DNA of 64,000 nucleotides from the NCBI GenBank assembly GCA_963762425.1, contig CAVXKY010000003.1, positions 37,030 to 101,029 on the forward strand, given 5' to 3'. The notes beneath the pieces were generated by a model. The model saw only the letters and a list, made by a program, of their open reading frames with translations. It did no database searches and was not told where the DNA came from. Below are positions 1-10,055 of this stretch, one piece after another. The stretch comes from REEB95 sp963762425. Its GTDB lineage: Bacteria > Pseudomonadota > Alphaproteobacteria > ATCC43930 > CGMCC-115725. How positions within the stretch are numbered: position 1 is the first letter of the stretch; each line of letters starts with the position of its first letter. A program made the position numbers and the translations under genes.

Positions 1-2164
<2,164 letters not shown>

Positions 2165-2220
2165 GGGCGGGCGGGCTTCTACGACCGACTCACACGATCC
2201 GCCAGAAGCTGAGCATGATG

Positions 2221-2634
2221 TCAGTCACCGATGCCGTCCTCGGCTTGAGGCCGGCCCGGCTTTATGCTCTCAATCGGGTTCTCGCGGTAAAAATTGTAGA
2301 TGAACCTCAGCGCGCGTTTTTCGGCATCACTCAATTTGGCGCTTCCGGGTTCGGTGCTTGTCCGGTGACGGTGATCCAAAGCCAGAAGTATTTCGAGAAT
2401 ATCCGGGGGCAAGGGCGCAACCGAATAAATGCGGCACGGAACGCCATCCGAATCCGCTATGCCGGTGGTCCGGTCGAATTCAAACGTCACGTCATTCATG
2501 AAAAGCCGTTGAGCGCCAATGGTCGTTTCGCCGATCGTCCTTGCCTGGCAAAGCAGGCTGGCGCCAGTGATGCTCTGTCCAAGGAAGATATCGCCAGCGG
2601 CAATATTTCGGATCTCGGTTATGGCGTCGGGCAT
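2221..2634 (-). CDS. Hypothetical protein, paralog of the gene upstream; possible immunity protein
   Basis: A 137-aa protein of no family I recognise. It is clearly paralogous to the 121-aa product encoded just upstream. Both share an N-terminal IRNI..GD block, a GAS..C block, an F/HEFDR.TG block, SVAPLPP and LDHR.RTST, and a similar acidic/helical C-terminus. No signal peptide or membrane segment is visible. It is the last gene of a three-gene leftward operon, 15 bases after the previous stop. Tandem paralogous small cytosolic proteins downstream of a larger protein with a GGQWT linker resemble duplicated immunity genes. That role is inference from layout only. Confidence 0.75.
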   Translation of the reverse strand: MPDAITEIRNIAAGDIFLGQSITGASLLCQARTIGETTIGAQRLFMNDVTFEFDRTTGIADSDGVPCRIYSVAPLPPDILEILLALDHRHRTSTEPGSAKLSDAEKRALRFIYNFYRENPIESIKPGRPQAEDGIGD

Positions 2635-2649
2635 GATCTCATTCGCCGC

Positions 2650-3015
2650 TCAAATCTGGTTCGCAGGGTAATATTTGGCTATGTAGAGAATGGCGTCTAT
2701 TTCGGCCCGGGTTAATTTAGTTCGTTCCGGGTCGGTGCTTGTTCGATATCGATGATCCAGCCCGAGGAATACGTTGTGGATCTCCGGCGGCAACGGCGCG
2801 ACCGAATTGATTGTGCATAGAATGTCATCGGGGCTCTTCTCCGTGCCGGTTATACGATCGAATTCGTGGTCGGTTTGCGTGGTAATCCTTCTCGCCTGAA
2901 TGGTCTTGTCATTTACCGCCGTCGTCAGGCAGATCATGCTGGCGCCGTTGGGACATGACGCGTGGAAGAAATCTCCGACGCCTATATTTCGAATCAGCGT
3001 TTCGCGATCAAGCAT
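2650..3015 (-). CDS. Hypothetical protein, paralog of the downstream gene; possible immunity protein
   Basis: A 121-aa soluble protein sharing a line-by-line pattern with its downstream neighbour (IRNIG.GDFF, GASMIC, EFDRITGT, NSVAPLPPEI, LDHRYRTSTDP), so the two arose by tandem duplication and have since diverged substantially. The start is backed by a GGGAG ribosome site about 8 bases ahead. It lies 14 bases after the stop of the 212-aa gene, so the three are very probably cotranscribed. I know of no characterised homologue. Immunity to the upstream product is a hypothesis. Confidence 0.75.
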   Translation of the reverse strand: MLDRETLIRNIGVGDFFHASCPNGASMICLTTAVNDKTIQARRITTQTDHEFDRITGTEKSPDDILCTINSVAPLPPEIHNVFLGLDHRYRTSTDPERTKLTRAEIDAILYIAKYYPANQI

Positions 3016-3029
3016 GATTTTTCTCCCAG

Positions 3030-3668
3030 TTACTTATTCTTCAAGAGGAAGCTGTTCAGAATTTCATTTTGCTCTCGAGCAGACAGACCCTGGGCTCCTG
3101 CCGCCTTAATGGCGCAATCGTGGCATAGGATTTTTCCTTCCATCCAGTACATCCCAGTAGTCCCGTAGCTGCCGCCGCTTTGGCAATCGCCCTCACAGGG
3201 CAAATCTCCCGCCGCCGCGACTTGAACATCGGCTCCATCGCTCGTCCATTGGCCGCCGTCTGGATTTCTCGCCGGCACCCGGGGCTCGTCTTCCCAAGCG
3301 TCGCCGTATTTCCGCAAGCTGGCCGCGCGGGCAAGCTTCGCCATGCCCTCATGCGCGATCTCCGGAAATCCGAGCAGCACGGCGTGAATGCAAGCGCGTG
3401 CAGCCTCACCGGCCGCAAGCAATTCCACCACGCGGGCCAAGCCGTGGCACCAGCGTCCCATGACCCGGTCCGGCACTGGTCCGTAGGCCAGGTGAAGCAG
3501 CTGCGCCATGTCTTCGGGCGGACGCAAACGATAGCGCCGGTGTCCCTCCGCATCGCGAACCACCTTGGCAAGGATCGCCGGTCCCAAGGACAAGCCCTCA
3601 TCGTCGCAGGTAAGCCCCGGATTCCCGCAATTCGCGAGGCTGTAGGTTTGAATGAGGGGCCCGCCCAT
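3030..3668 (-). CDS. Hypothetical protein with GGQWT linker and Cys-rich tail; possible toxin-like effector
   Basis: A 212-aa protein with a good start (GGGAG, AT-rich spacer, ATG). Residues 1-120 form a mostly helical domain I do not recognise. Around residue 135 there is an NPDGGQWTSDG stretch. From memory, this short motif recurs in alphaproteobacterial proteins at the border between a conserved N-terminus and a variable C-terminus. The last 60 residues carry two cysteine pairs (CEGDC and CHDC), which could bind a metal. No signal peptide is visible. It heads an operon with two paralogous small genes. A toxin with twin immunity proteins is one reading; a phage-derived or purely structural module is another. 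Confidence 0.7.
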   Translation of the reverse strand: MGGPLIQTYSLANCGNPGLTCDDEGLSLGPAILAKVVRDAEGHRRYRLRPPEDMAQLLHLAYGPVPDRVMGRWCHGLARVVELLAAGEAARACIHAVLLGFPEIAHEGMAKLARAASLRKYGDAWEDEPRVPARNPDGGQWTSDGADVQVAAAGDLPCEGDCQSGGSYGTTGMYWMEGKILCHDCAIKAAGAQGLSAREQNEILNSFLLKNK

Positions 3669-3699
3669 ATAAAACTCCCTTTAACGTAATATGTGTACA

Positions 3700-3731
3700 T
3701 TATGTTCCTGTTATGTTCCTGTTATGTTCTA
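3700..3731. repeat. Three tandem 11-bp repeats (TTATGTTCCTG)
   Basis: Two perfect copies and one slightly shortened copy of TTATGTTCCTG lie head to tail in the AT-rich gap between the leftward 212-aa gene and the rightward truncated cynS. The 11-bp period is close to one helical turn, so a protein binding each unit would stack on one DNA face. Being 32 bp upstream of the 212-aa start, they are a likely operator for that operon. Confidence 0.7.
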
Positions 3732-3760
3732 ATGTCAAGGCGGGAGCTTTCCGCCCAAAT

Positions 3761-3775
3761 TGGCACGGCCCTTGC
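3761..3775 (+). promoter_or_regulatory. Sigma-54 promoter upstream of truncated cynS
   Basis: TGGCAC, five bases, then TTGC: the GG and GC dinucleotides are separated by exactly 10 bp, as the -24/-12 class requires. It sits about 35 bp ahead of the start of the truncated cynS copy and matches the element ahead of the intact copy. Sigma-54 control fits nitrogen-limited use of cyanate. Confidence 0.7.
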
Positions 3776-3809
3776 TCGATTCCGGTCATCCAACCGAGGG
3801 AGGCTTTCA

Positions 3810-4186
3810 TGACCCGTGCGGAATTGACCGAGAAAATCGCCGCTATCGTCAGGAAGAAGGGGCTCAAATGGCGCGACATCGCCGCCAAGATCGGCCCCGG
3901 CTCGCCGGTCTATTACACCGCCGCGCTGCACGGCCAGATGAAGCTGTCGAAGCCCGAGGCGGAAACCGCCGGCAAGATGCTGGGCCTCGATGCCGATGAA
4001 ATCCTGCTGCTGCAGGACATCCCCTATCGCGGCTCGCTGCCCACAACCGTCCCGACCGACCCGCTGATCTACCGCTTCTACGAGGAAAGGAGCGCGTGCA
4101 ATTCCACGTTTATAACGACATCCATAAGCACGTCAGATTTATCGCGTACTACATACCTCCCTCTGCAGCGGCGTTTGCAATCGTAA
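3810..4186 (+). pseudogene. cynS: Truncated cyanase gene (cynS 5' fragment)
   Basis: The first 92 codons (3810 to about 4085) are about 90% identical at DNA level to the intact cynS 860 bp downstream. Most differences are synonymous and the upstream promoter region is also shared. The match stops abruptly inside the RFYE active-site segment. After that the frame runs into about 33 unrelated residues and stops. The helix-turn-helix-like N-terminal domain and the active-site Arg and Glu survive, but the region with the catalytic Ser is lost, so no cyanase activity is expected. An AT-rich gene begins within the unrelated tail. It looks like a recombination junction that brought in a diverged cynS 5' end. 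Confidence 0.85.
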
Positions 4187-4530
4187 AATATCTTGCGTCC
4201 CATTATGTGGATCAGATGAATGATCTAACGAAAAAAGTGGCGGCCGCTAAAGAAGGAGAAAACGTTTCGGCACGAGCGGCGGAAGGATTTGCCAAAAATT
4301 TTCCATTTTCAGGGACTGTGTACGTATATCTCGACAATTCTCTGTCGGATACACAGACGGCGGAATTGGTGGAATTATACAAAGAGCAGGAAGCAGACAT
4401 TCAATTTAGGGATTTTGGCTATGTGATAGAAACTTGGAAGAAGATCAAGGCTGGCAAGGCCGTGATGCCACCAGAGTATCGCTTAACCGATGAGTTTCCT
4501 CAGTTAGTGTCCGACGAAAAACAACAATGA
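4096..4530 (+). CDS. Hypothetical protein on AT-rich insert
   Basis: A 144-aa protein from a GTG start with a strong AAGGAG site 5-6 bases ahead. The start overlaps the tail of the truncated cynS frame. Base composition is far more AT-rich than the surroundings and codon choice differs (AAA, GAA, ATA common), so this stretch was acquired. The sequence is soluble and charged. A hydrophobic helix near residues 18-35 is the only possible membrane-contacting part. I recognise no domain. It sits between two copies of the cynS promoter region and could be transcribed from the first sigma-54 promoter. Confidence 0.7.
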   Translation: MQFHVYNDIHKHVRFIAYYIPPSAAAFAIVKYLASHYVDQMNDLTKKVAAAKEGENVSARAAEGFAKNFPFSGTVYVYLDNSLSDTQTAELVELYKEQEADIQFRDFGYVIETWKKIKAGKAVMPPEYRLTDEFPQLVSDEKQQ

Positions 4531-4576
4531 ACAACTTATCAGTATCCCTAAACGCCTCCCCGAAAATATCCAGATT

Positions 4577-4595
4577 TTGCCTACGCCCTAGGCAA
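4577..4595. promoter_or_regulatory. Inverted repeat upstream of the intact cynS promoter
   Basis: TTGCCTA, five bases, TAGGCAA: a perfect 7-bp dyad about 28 bp upstream of the -24 element of cynS. It has no counterpart in front of the truncated copy. Position and symmetry suit an activator or repressor site. It does not match the NtrC consensus as I remember it. Confidence 0.45.
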
Positions 4596-4622
4596 GGGTT
4601 CGCGCCACCTGCCGCTTAAATC

Positions 4623-4637
4623 TGGCACGCCGATTGC
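4623..4637 (+). promoter_or_regulatory. Sigma-54 promoter of cynS
   Basis: TGGCAC-N5-TTGC with the canonical 10-bp GG-to-GC spacing, 35 bp ahead of the cynS ATG. A GGGAGG ribosome site follows. The same arrangement occurs in front of the truncated copy, so the element is conserved despite about 10% divergence. It implies RpoN-dependent, activator-driven expression, expected under nitrogen limitation. Confidence 0.8.
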
Positions 4638-4671
4638 TTGATTCCGGTCATCCAACCCAAGGGAGGCCTTC

Positions 4672-5118
4672 ATGACCCGTGCGGAATTGACCGAGAAAAT
4701 CGCCGCCATCGTGCGCAAGAAGGGGCTCAAATGGCGCGACATCGCCGCCAAGATCGGCCCGGGCTCGGCGCTCTATTACACCGCCGCGCTCCACGGCCAG
4801 ATGAAACTCTCGAAGCCCGAGGCCGAAACCGCCGGCAAGGTTTTGGGCCTCGACGCCGATGAAATCCTGCTGTTGCAGGACATCCCCTATCGCGGCTCGT
4901 TGCCCGCAATGCCGCCCACCGACCCGTTGATCTACCGCTTCTACGAACTGGTCCAGGTCTACGGCACCACCTGGAAATCGCTCATCCAGGAGGAATTCGG
5001 CGACGGCATCATGAGCGCGATCGATTTCGACATGAAGCTCGAACGCCAGCCCGACCAGAAAGGCGACCGCGTGCGCGTCTCCATGACCGGGAAATTCCTG
5101 CCCTATAAGCAGTATTAG
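4672..5118 (+). CDS. cynS: Cyanate hydratase (cyanase)
   Basis: Full-length 148-aa CynS, a cytoplasmic decamer that converts cyanate and bicarbonate to ammonia and CO2. The N-terminal helical DNA-binding-like domain spans residues 1-75 and the catalytic domain the rest. The three active-site residues of the family are present: Arg89 and Glu92 in YRFYE, and Ser115 in FGDGIMSAIDF. The start is fixed by a GGGAGG site and by match to the family N-terminus. A sigma-54 promoter precedes it, and no cynT or cynX accompanies it here. Its 3' end overlaps by 4 bp that of the convergent E2 gene. Confidence 0.96.
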   Translation: MTRAELTEKIAAIVRKKGLKWRDIAAKIGPGSALYYTAALHGQMKLSKPEAETAGKVLGLDADEILLLQDIPYRGSLPAMPPTDPLIYRFYELVQVYGTTWKSLIQEEFGDGIMSAIDFDMKLERQPDQKGDRVRVSMTGKFLPYKQY

Positions 5119-6433
5119 GAAAGCTCGCCCGCCCAGTCGTGGGTTTCGGCCACGTACTTGAGCTTTTGCAGGAACGAGGCCGCATAGGCGCCGTCGACCG
5201 CGCGGTGGTCGAAGCTCTGGCCCAGCACGGCCATGGGCCGCGCCTCGATCTTGTCGGCCGCCTTGCCCTCGACCACCACCGGCTTCTTGCGCACCGCGTC
5301 GAAGGACAACACCGCCACTTGCGGCGCGTTGATCACCGGCATGGTGAAAAGCGTGCCGAAGCTGCCGTTGTTGGTGATGGTGTAGGTGCCGCCCGAAATG
5401 TCGGCGGGGCTCAGTTTCCCGGCGCGCGCCTTTTCCACCTGGCGCGCGATCGCCTTGGCCAGCCCGCCGGCGTTCATGTCGTCGGCATGCAACACCACCG
5501 GCACCACCAGCCCGTCGAGCCCGAGATCGGCGGCGATGCCCAAATGCAAGTCGCTATGCAGGATCAGCCGGTCATGGTCGAAGCTGGCGTTGAGGCGCGG
5601 GAAATCCTTGAGCGCCAGGCACACGGCGCGGGCGACGAAGGGCAGGTAAGTGAGCGCGATGCCGTGGCGCTGGGCGAAGCCGTCCTTGGCTTTCTGCCGC
5701 GCCGCCACGATCGCCGAGAAATCCACCTCCACCGCCTGGAAGGCGTGCGGAATGGTGCGCCACGCCTCGGCCAGGTGGGTCGCGGTCAAGGCGCGGATAT
5801 GGTTCAGCGTCTCGATGCTGTCGCCCTCGCGCAACGCCACCGGCGCGCGCGGGGCGGCCCGTTCCACGCGGGCGGCGGGCGCCCCCTTGATGTCGGCGGC
5901 GGCGATGCGCCAGCCGCCGCGCATCCGCACCGATTGCACGATCGAGGCGAGATCGGCGCCCGATTCCTTGATCAGCCTGCGGGCGAGCGGCGTCACCTTG
6001 AGCCCGTCGAGCGACACCGCCGGCAGCGCGAAGCTGATCGGCGTGCGCACCTCCTCATAGGGACTCATGACGAAGGGCGCGGCCTTCGACGATGGGGCCG
6101 GAGCTTTGGGCACGGGGCGGGATGCTTGAACGGGAGCGGGCGTTGCCGCCTTGACCGGCGCAGGAGCGGGCGGCGCGGCGCGGCAGCGGCCGGTTTCGCT
6201 CCCGCCTCGCCCAGCACCGCCACCACCGTGCCGACCGGAACGGTCTGGCCGGCGGCGACGCGGATTTCGTTGAGCACGCCGCTTTCGGTCGCCTGCACCT
6301 CCATCGACACCTTGTCGGTCTCGATCAGGAACAGATTGTCGCCGGCCGCGACCTTGTCGCCCACCGATTTGAACCAGGAGGCGACCTTGCCCTCGGCGAC
6401 GGTCTCGCCCAATTGCGGCATGATGACGTTCAT
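5115..6433 (-). CDS. Dihydrolipoyl acyltransferase (E2) of a 2-oxo-acid dehydrogenase, one frame break
   Basis: E2 core of a 2-oxo-acid dehydrogenase complex, about 439 aa when the frame is repaired. It has an N-terminal lipoyl domain with the lipoylated Lys in ETDKVSMEV, an Ala/Pro-rich linker, a peripheral-subunit-binding domain (VTPLARRLIKESG) and a catalytic domain ending in the HRAVDG active-site motif. The frame is lost near 6178 inside the Ala/Pro linker. One missing base there restores it, so this is probably a sequencing deletion in a GC-rich run. The gene ends the leftward operon E1alpha-E1beta-aldehyde dehydrogenase-E2. No lipoamide dehydrogenase is nearby, so E3 must come from elsewhere. 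The acyl specificity is not settled by sequence. Confidence 0.9.
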
Positions 6434-6450
6434 GAACGCACCGGTTCTCG

Positions 6451-7923
6451 CTACCAGCTTACCGAAATATATTGCGTCTCGAGGAATTCCATCATGCCCT
6501 CATGCGCGCCTTCGCGGCCGATGCCCGACTGCTTGGCGCCGCCGAAGGGCGCCGCCGGGTCGCTGGCGACGCCGCGGTTCAAGCCGATCATGCCGGCATC
6601 GAGCCGCTCGGAGATGCGCAGGCCCTTCGCCAAATCCCGGGTATAGACGTAGGAGATCAGGCCGAATTCGGTGTCGTTGGCCTTGCGGATGGCCTCGTCC
6701 TCGTCGCGGAATTTCTGGATCGGCGCCACCGGGCCGAAAATCTCCTCTTTCATGCACAGCGCGCCGTCGGGCACGTCGATCAGCACGGTCGGCGGATAGT
6801 AATAGCCGGTGCGGTTGAGCTTGTTGCCGCCGATCACCGCCTTGGCGCCCTTGTTGAGCGCGTCCTCGACCAGGCTCACCACCTTGTCGCGCCCCTCGGC
6901 GTTCACCAGCGGCCCCACCGCCACGCCTTCCTCCAGCCCGTTGCCGACCTTCAACGCCTTCATCTTGGCGGCGAATTTGTCGACGAAGGCGTCATGCACC
7001 TTCTCGTGGACGTAGAAGCGGTTGGCGGCGGTGCAGGCCTCGCCCATGTTGCGCATCTTGGCGACCATGGCGCCGTCCACCGCGGCGTCGATGTCGGCGT
7101 CCTCGCAGACGATGAAGGGCGCGTTGCCGCCCAGCTCCATCGCCGGCCGCACCACCGAATTGGCCGCCTCGTGCAGCAGCTTCTTGCCCACCTCGGTCGA
7201 GCCGGTGAAGGAGATGACGCGCACCCGCGGGTCCTTGAGCATCGCCGCCACCACCGTGCCCGATTTGCGCGAAGGCAGGATGTTGACGACGCCCGGCGGC
7301 ACGCCCGCCTCTTGGAAAAGTTCGGCCAGCGCCAGCATGGTGAGCGGCGTCTCCGAGGCCGGCTTGAGAACGACGGTGCAGCCGGCGGCCAAGGCGGGCG
7401 CGATCTTGCGCGTGCCCATGGCGGCGGGGAAATTCCACGGCGTCACCAGCACGGCGATGCCGGCGGGCTTGTGCTGGACCAGAATCCGCGCGCCGGTCGA
7501 GGGCGCGCGCGAAACCTCGCCGATGTTCCGGGGCGCTTCCTCGGCGTACCAGCGGAAGAACTCGGCGGCATAGGCGGCCTCGGCGCGGCTGTCGACCAGC
7601 GCCTTGCCGTTTTCCAGCGTCATCAGGCGCGCGAAGAATTCCTTGCGCGCGGTGAACAGTTCGAAGCATTTGCGCAAAACCTCGCCGCGCTCGCGCGGGC
7701 TGGTGGCGCCCCAGGCGGGATAGGCCTTGGCCGCCGCCTCGATGGCGGCCTTCGCGTCCTCGACATTGCCGTCGGCCACGTTGCACAAGGGCTGCTCGGT
7801 CGCGGGATTGATCACCGGGAAGGTTCCCCCGCCCGAAGCGTCGCGGAACTTACCGCCGATATAGAGCCCGGTCGGCACTTCGATGTCGGGCGCGTCCTTG
7901 AGCTTGATCTTTCCGGTCGTCAT
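6451..7923 (-). CDS. gabD: NAD(P)-dependent succinate-semialdehyde dehydrogenase family
   Basis: A 490-aa aldehyde dehydrogenase superfamily enzyme. Visible are the cofactor-binding TPWNFPAA and KPASETP segments, the GSTEVGKK Rossmann motif, the general base Glu in ELGGNAPFIV and the catalytic Cys in NMGEACTAANRFYVH. The closest family by style is GabD, which oxidises succinate semialdehyde to succinate. Its position inside a 2-oxo-acid dehydrogenase operon (4 bases after E1beta, 17 before E2) is unusual. It suggests that the pathway also produces a semialdehyde or aldehyde. Substrate assignment is moderate; the enzyme class is certain. Confidence 0.9.
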   Translation of the reverse strand: MTTGKIKLKDAPDIEVPTGLYIGGKFRDASGGGTFPVINPATEQPLCNVADGNVEDAKAAIEAAAKAYPAWGATSPRERGEVLRKCFELFTARKEFFARLMTLENGKALVDSRAEAAYAAEFFRWYAEEAPRNIGEVSRAPSTGARILVQHKPAGIAVLVTPWNFPAAMGTRKIAPALAAGCTVVLKPASETPLTMLALAELFQEAGVPPGVVNILPSRKSGTVVAAMLKDPRVRVISFTGSTEVGKKLLHEAANSVVRPAMELGGNAPFIVCEDADIDAAVDGAMVAKMRNMGEACTAANRFYVHEKVHDAFVDKFAAKMKALKVGNGLEEGVAVGPLVNAEGRDKVVSLVEDALNKGAKAVIGGNKLNRTGYYYPPTVLIDVPDGALCMKEEIFGPVAPIQKFRDEDEAIRKANDTEFGLISYVYTRDLAKGLRISERLDAGMIGLNRGVASDPAAPFGGAKQSGIGREGAHEGMMEFLETQYISVSW

Positions 7924-7927
7924 GCGA

Positions 7928-8908
7928 TCACCCGTTGAGGCAGCGGCGGATTTTGTCGGCGATGCGCGCCGCCGAAGGCAGCGCCAGATCCTCGAGATTG
8001 TCCGCCGCCGGCAGCGGAATATGCGGCGTGGTGATTCGCACCACCGGCCCGTCGAGGTCGTAAAATGCTTCATCGGCGGCAATGGACGCGATCTCCGCGC
8101 CCCAGCCGCACAGCCGCGGATTCTCCTCGACCGTGAACAGATGCCCGGTGCGCGCGACCGAACCCAGGATGGTCTGCAAATCCAACGGCACCAGCGAGCG
8201 CACGTCGATCACCTCGACCTCGATGCCGTGCTCGCGCGATAACGTCTCGGCGGCCATAAGCGCGCGCGGCACCATCAAGGCGAGCGCCAGCACGGTCGCA
8301 TCCTTGCCGGGGCGCAGGATTTTCGCGGTGCCGAGGGTATCGACGATCTCGCCGTCCGGCACTTCGCCCTTGGCGGCGTAAAGCGATTTGTGCTCGAAGA
8401 AGATCACCGGATTGGGGTCGCGCACGGCCGCCGCCATCAGCCCGATCACGTCCAGCGGGCTCGACGGCGCCACCACCTTCAAGCCGGGGATCATCATCGC
8501 CCAGTTCTCGACGCTCTGGCTGTGCTGCGCGCCGAAACGCGCGCCGCCGCCGTTGCCGGTGCGCACCACCAGGGGACATTTCACCTGGCCGTTGGTCATG
8601 TAGTGCGATTTGGGGAATTCGTTGGCGATGTAGTCGAAGCACACGGCGAGGAAATCCGAGAACATGATCTCGGCGATGGGCTTCAGGCCGGTCATGGCCG
8701 CGCCCATGGCCGCGCCCAAGATCGCCTGTTCGGAAATGGGCGTGTCGCGCACCCGCTTGGGCCCGAATTTCTCCAACAGGCCCACCGTCGCCTTGAACAC
8801 GCCGCCGGCGGCGGCCACGTCCTCGCCCAGGAACACCACGTCGGGGTCGCGCTCCATTTCCTGCGCGATGCCCCGCGCGACCGCGTCCCGATAAGTCAGT
8901 TCCGCCAC
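7928..8908 (-). CDS. 2-oxo-acid (pyruvate/acetoin-type) dehydrogenase E1 beta subunit
   Basis: A 326-aa transketolase-like E1beta that pairs with the upstream E1alpha to bind ThDP and decarboxylate a 2-oxo acid or acetoin. Family blocks are YRDAV.R.I..EM, VFLGEDV, DTPISEQ and the C-terminal transketolase domain (LVPLD..TI). The start is a GTG (8908) with GGAGG six bases upstream, giving MAELTYRDA. Longer upstream reading of the frame lies inside E1alpha and is not coding here. It overlaps E1alpha by 13 bases, which indicates translational coupling. Confidence 0.93.
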   Translation of the reverse strand: MAELTYRDAVARGIAQEMERDPDVVFLGEDVAAAGGVFKATVGLLEKFGPKRVRDTPISEQAILGAAMGAAMTGLKPIAEIMFSDFLAVCFDYIANEFPKSHYMTNGQVKCPLVVRTGNGGGARFGAQHSQSVENWAMMIPGLKVVAPSSPLDVIGLMAAAVRDPNPVIFFEHKSLYAAKGEVPDGEIVDTLGTAKILRPGKDATVLALALMVPRALMAAETLSREHGIEVEVIDVRSLVPLDLQTILGSVARTGHLFTVEENPRLCGWGAEIASIAADEAFYDLDGPVVRITTPHIPLPAADNLEDLALPSAARIADKIRRCLNG

Positions 8909-9975
8909 GCCCAGCCTCCATCGGCATAGACGTCGGTGGTGAGGATCGATTCGGGCGGCGTCGGCGCCGCCTTGCAGGCCTCGGTCGCGGCTTCGAGCTT
9001 GCGCTTCGAATCGTCCTCGATGCGCTTGATCTGGGCTTCGCCGATGCCGAACTCGGCCAGGCGCTTGCGGTAAACCTTGAGCGGGTCGCGCTCCTTCCAT
9101 TTTTCCAGCTCGCCTTCGGGCCGGTACTTGGCCGGGTCGGCGCGGCTGTGGCCGCTATAGCGGTAGGTCATGCATTCGATCAGCGAGGGCCCGCCGCCCG
9201 CCCGCGCCTTGTCGAAAGCGGTGAGCGCGGCGCGATAGACCGCGTCGGCGTCGTTGCCGTCGACCACGATCCGCTCCAGGCCGTAGGCCGAGGCGCGGTC
9301 GGCCGCCGGATGCTTGATCTCGGCCGGGATCACGTCCTTGATCGAGGTGTATTCCATGTAGAGGTTGTTCTCGCACACGAACACCACCGGCAGCTTCCAC
9401 ACCGCGGCGAAATTCACCGCCTCGTGGAAGGCGCCGATATTGGTGGTGCCGTCGCCGAAGAAGCAGACCGAGACGTCCTTCTGCCCCTTGTATTGCGCGC
9501 GCCAGGCGGCGCCGCAGGCGATCGGCAGATGCGCGCCGATGATGGCGTAGGAGCCCATCACGCCGTGCTCGACCGAGGTCAAATGCATCGAGCCGCCCTT
9601 GCCGCGCATCAGGCCGTTGTCGCGCTGCATCAGCTCGCCCAGCACCTTTTCCATCGATACGCCGCGCGCGAGGGTGTGAGCATGACCCCGATACGTGCAG
9701 AAGCTGAGATCGCCTTTTTCCATGGCGACGGCGAAACCCGCCGCCACCGCCTCTTGCCCGAGCGAGAGATGGCTGGTGCCCTTGACCAGGCCTTGCAGGA
9801 ACAAATCGTAGGCGCGCTGCTCGCAGTCGCGGATTTCGACCTGGAGGCGGTAAAGCTCGAGGCGCTTGGCCTCGTCGAGCGCGTCGTTGCGCAGCTTGGC
9901 TTCGGGCTTCAATTGGGGATTGGTCTTCAAGGCGCGGGTCCTGGCTCTAACGGGCGCGGAAAGGGGCCTAAACAT
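8896..9975 (-). CDS. 2-oxo-acid (pyruvate/acetoin-type) dehydrogenase E1 alpha subunit
   Basis: E1alpha, about 359 aa. The ThDP/Mg motif starts at GDGTTNIGAFHEA and ends at the NN of VCENN roughly 28 residues later. TYRGHAH, GKGGSMH and the YRYSGHSRADP phosphorylation-loop-like segment are all in place. It is the first gene of the leftward four-gene operon. The start is not certain: an ATG at 9975 and a TTG at 9987 are both possible and neither has a strong ribosome site. Acetoin and pyruvate dehydrogenases cannot be separated by eye here. The presence of a semialdehyde dehydrogenase and absence of E3 argue against the main housekeeping PDH. Confidence 0.92.
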   Translation of the reverse strand: MFRPLSAPVRARTRALKTNPQLKPEAKLRNDALDEAKRLELYRLQVEIRDCEQRAYDLFLQGLVKGTSHLSLGQEAVAAGFAVAMEKGDLSFCTYRGHAHTLARGVSMEKVLGELMQRDNGLMRGKGGSMHLTSVEHGVMGSYAIIGAHLPIACGAAWRAQYKGQKDVSVCFFGDGTTNIGAFHEAVNFAAVWKLPVVFVCENNLYMEYTSIKDVIPAEIKHPAADRASAYGLERIVVDGNDADAVYRAALTAFDKARAGGGPSLIECMTYRYSGHSRADPAKYRPEGELEKWKERDPLKVYRKRLAEFGIGEAQIKRIEDDSKRKLEAATEACKAAPTPPESILTTDVYADGGWAWRN

Positions 9976-10055
9976 GCGTCCGCGCAAGGGCCTGAGTCAA
10001 CGGCGCGCCTTACATTGGAGACGGCCTAAAATACGGGCGGGGAGGGGAAAGCGGG

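Noticed and set aside
3750..4948. cynS duplication as an insertion-sequence footprint
   Set aside because: There is no transposase, no terminal inverted repeat and no short exact target duplication. The repeats are 335 bp and 10% diverged, which fits homologous recombination better.
5139..6818. 559-codon open frame on the plus strand opposite the E2 gene
   Set aside because: Antisense shadow of the E2 gene with low-complexity His/Arg content.
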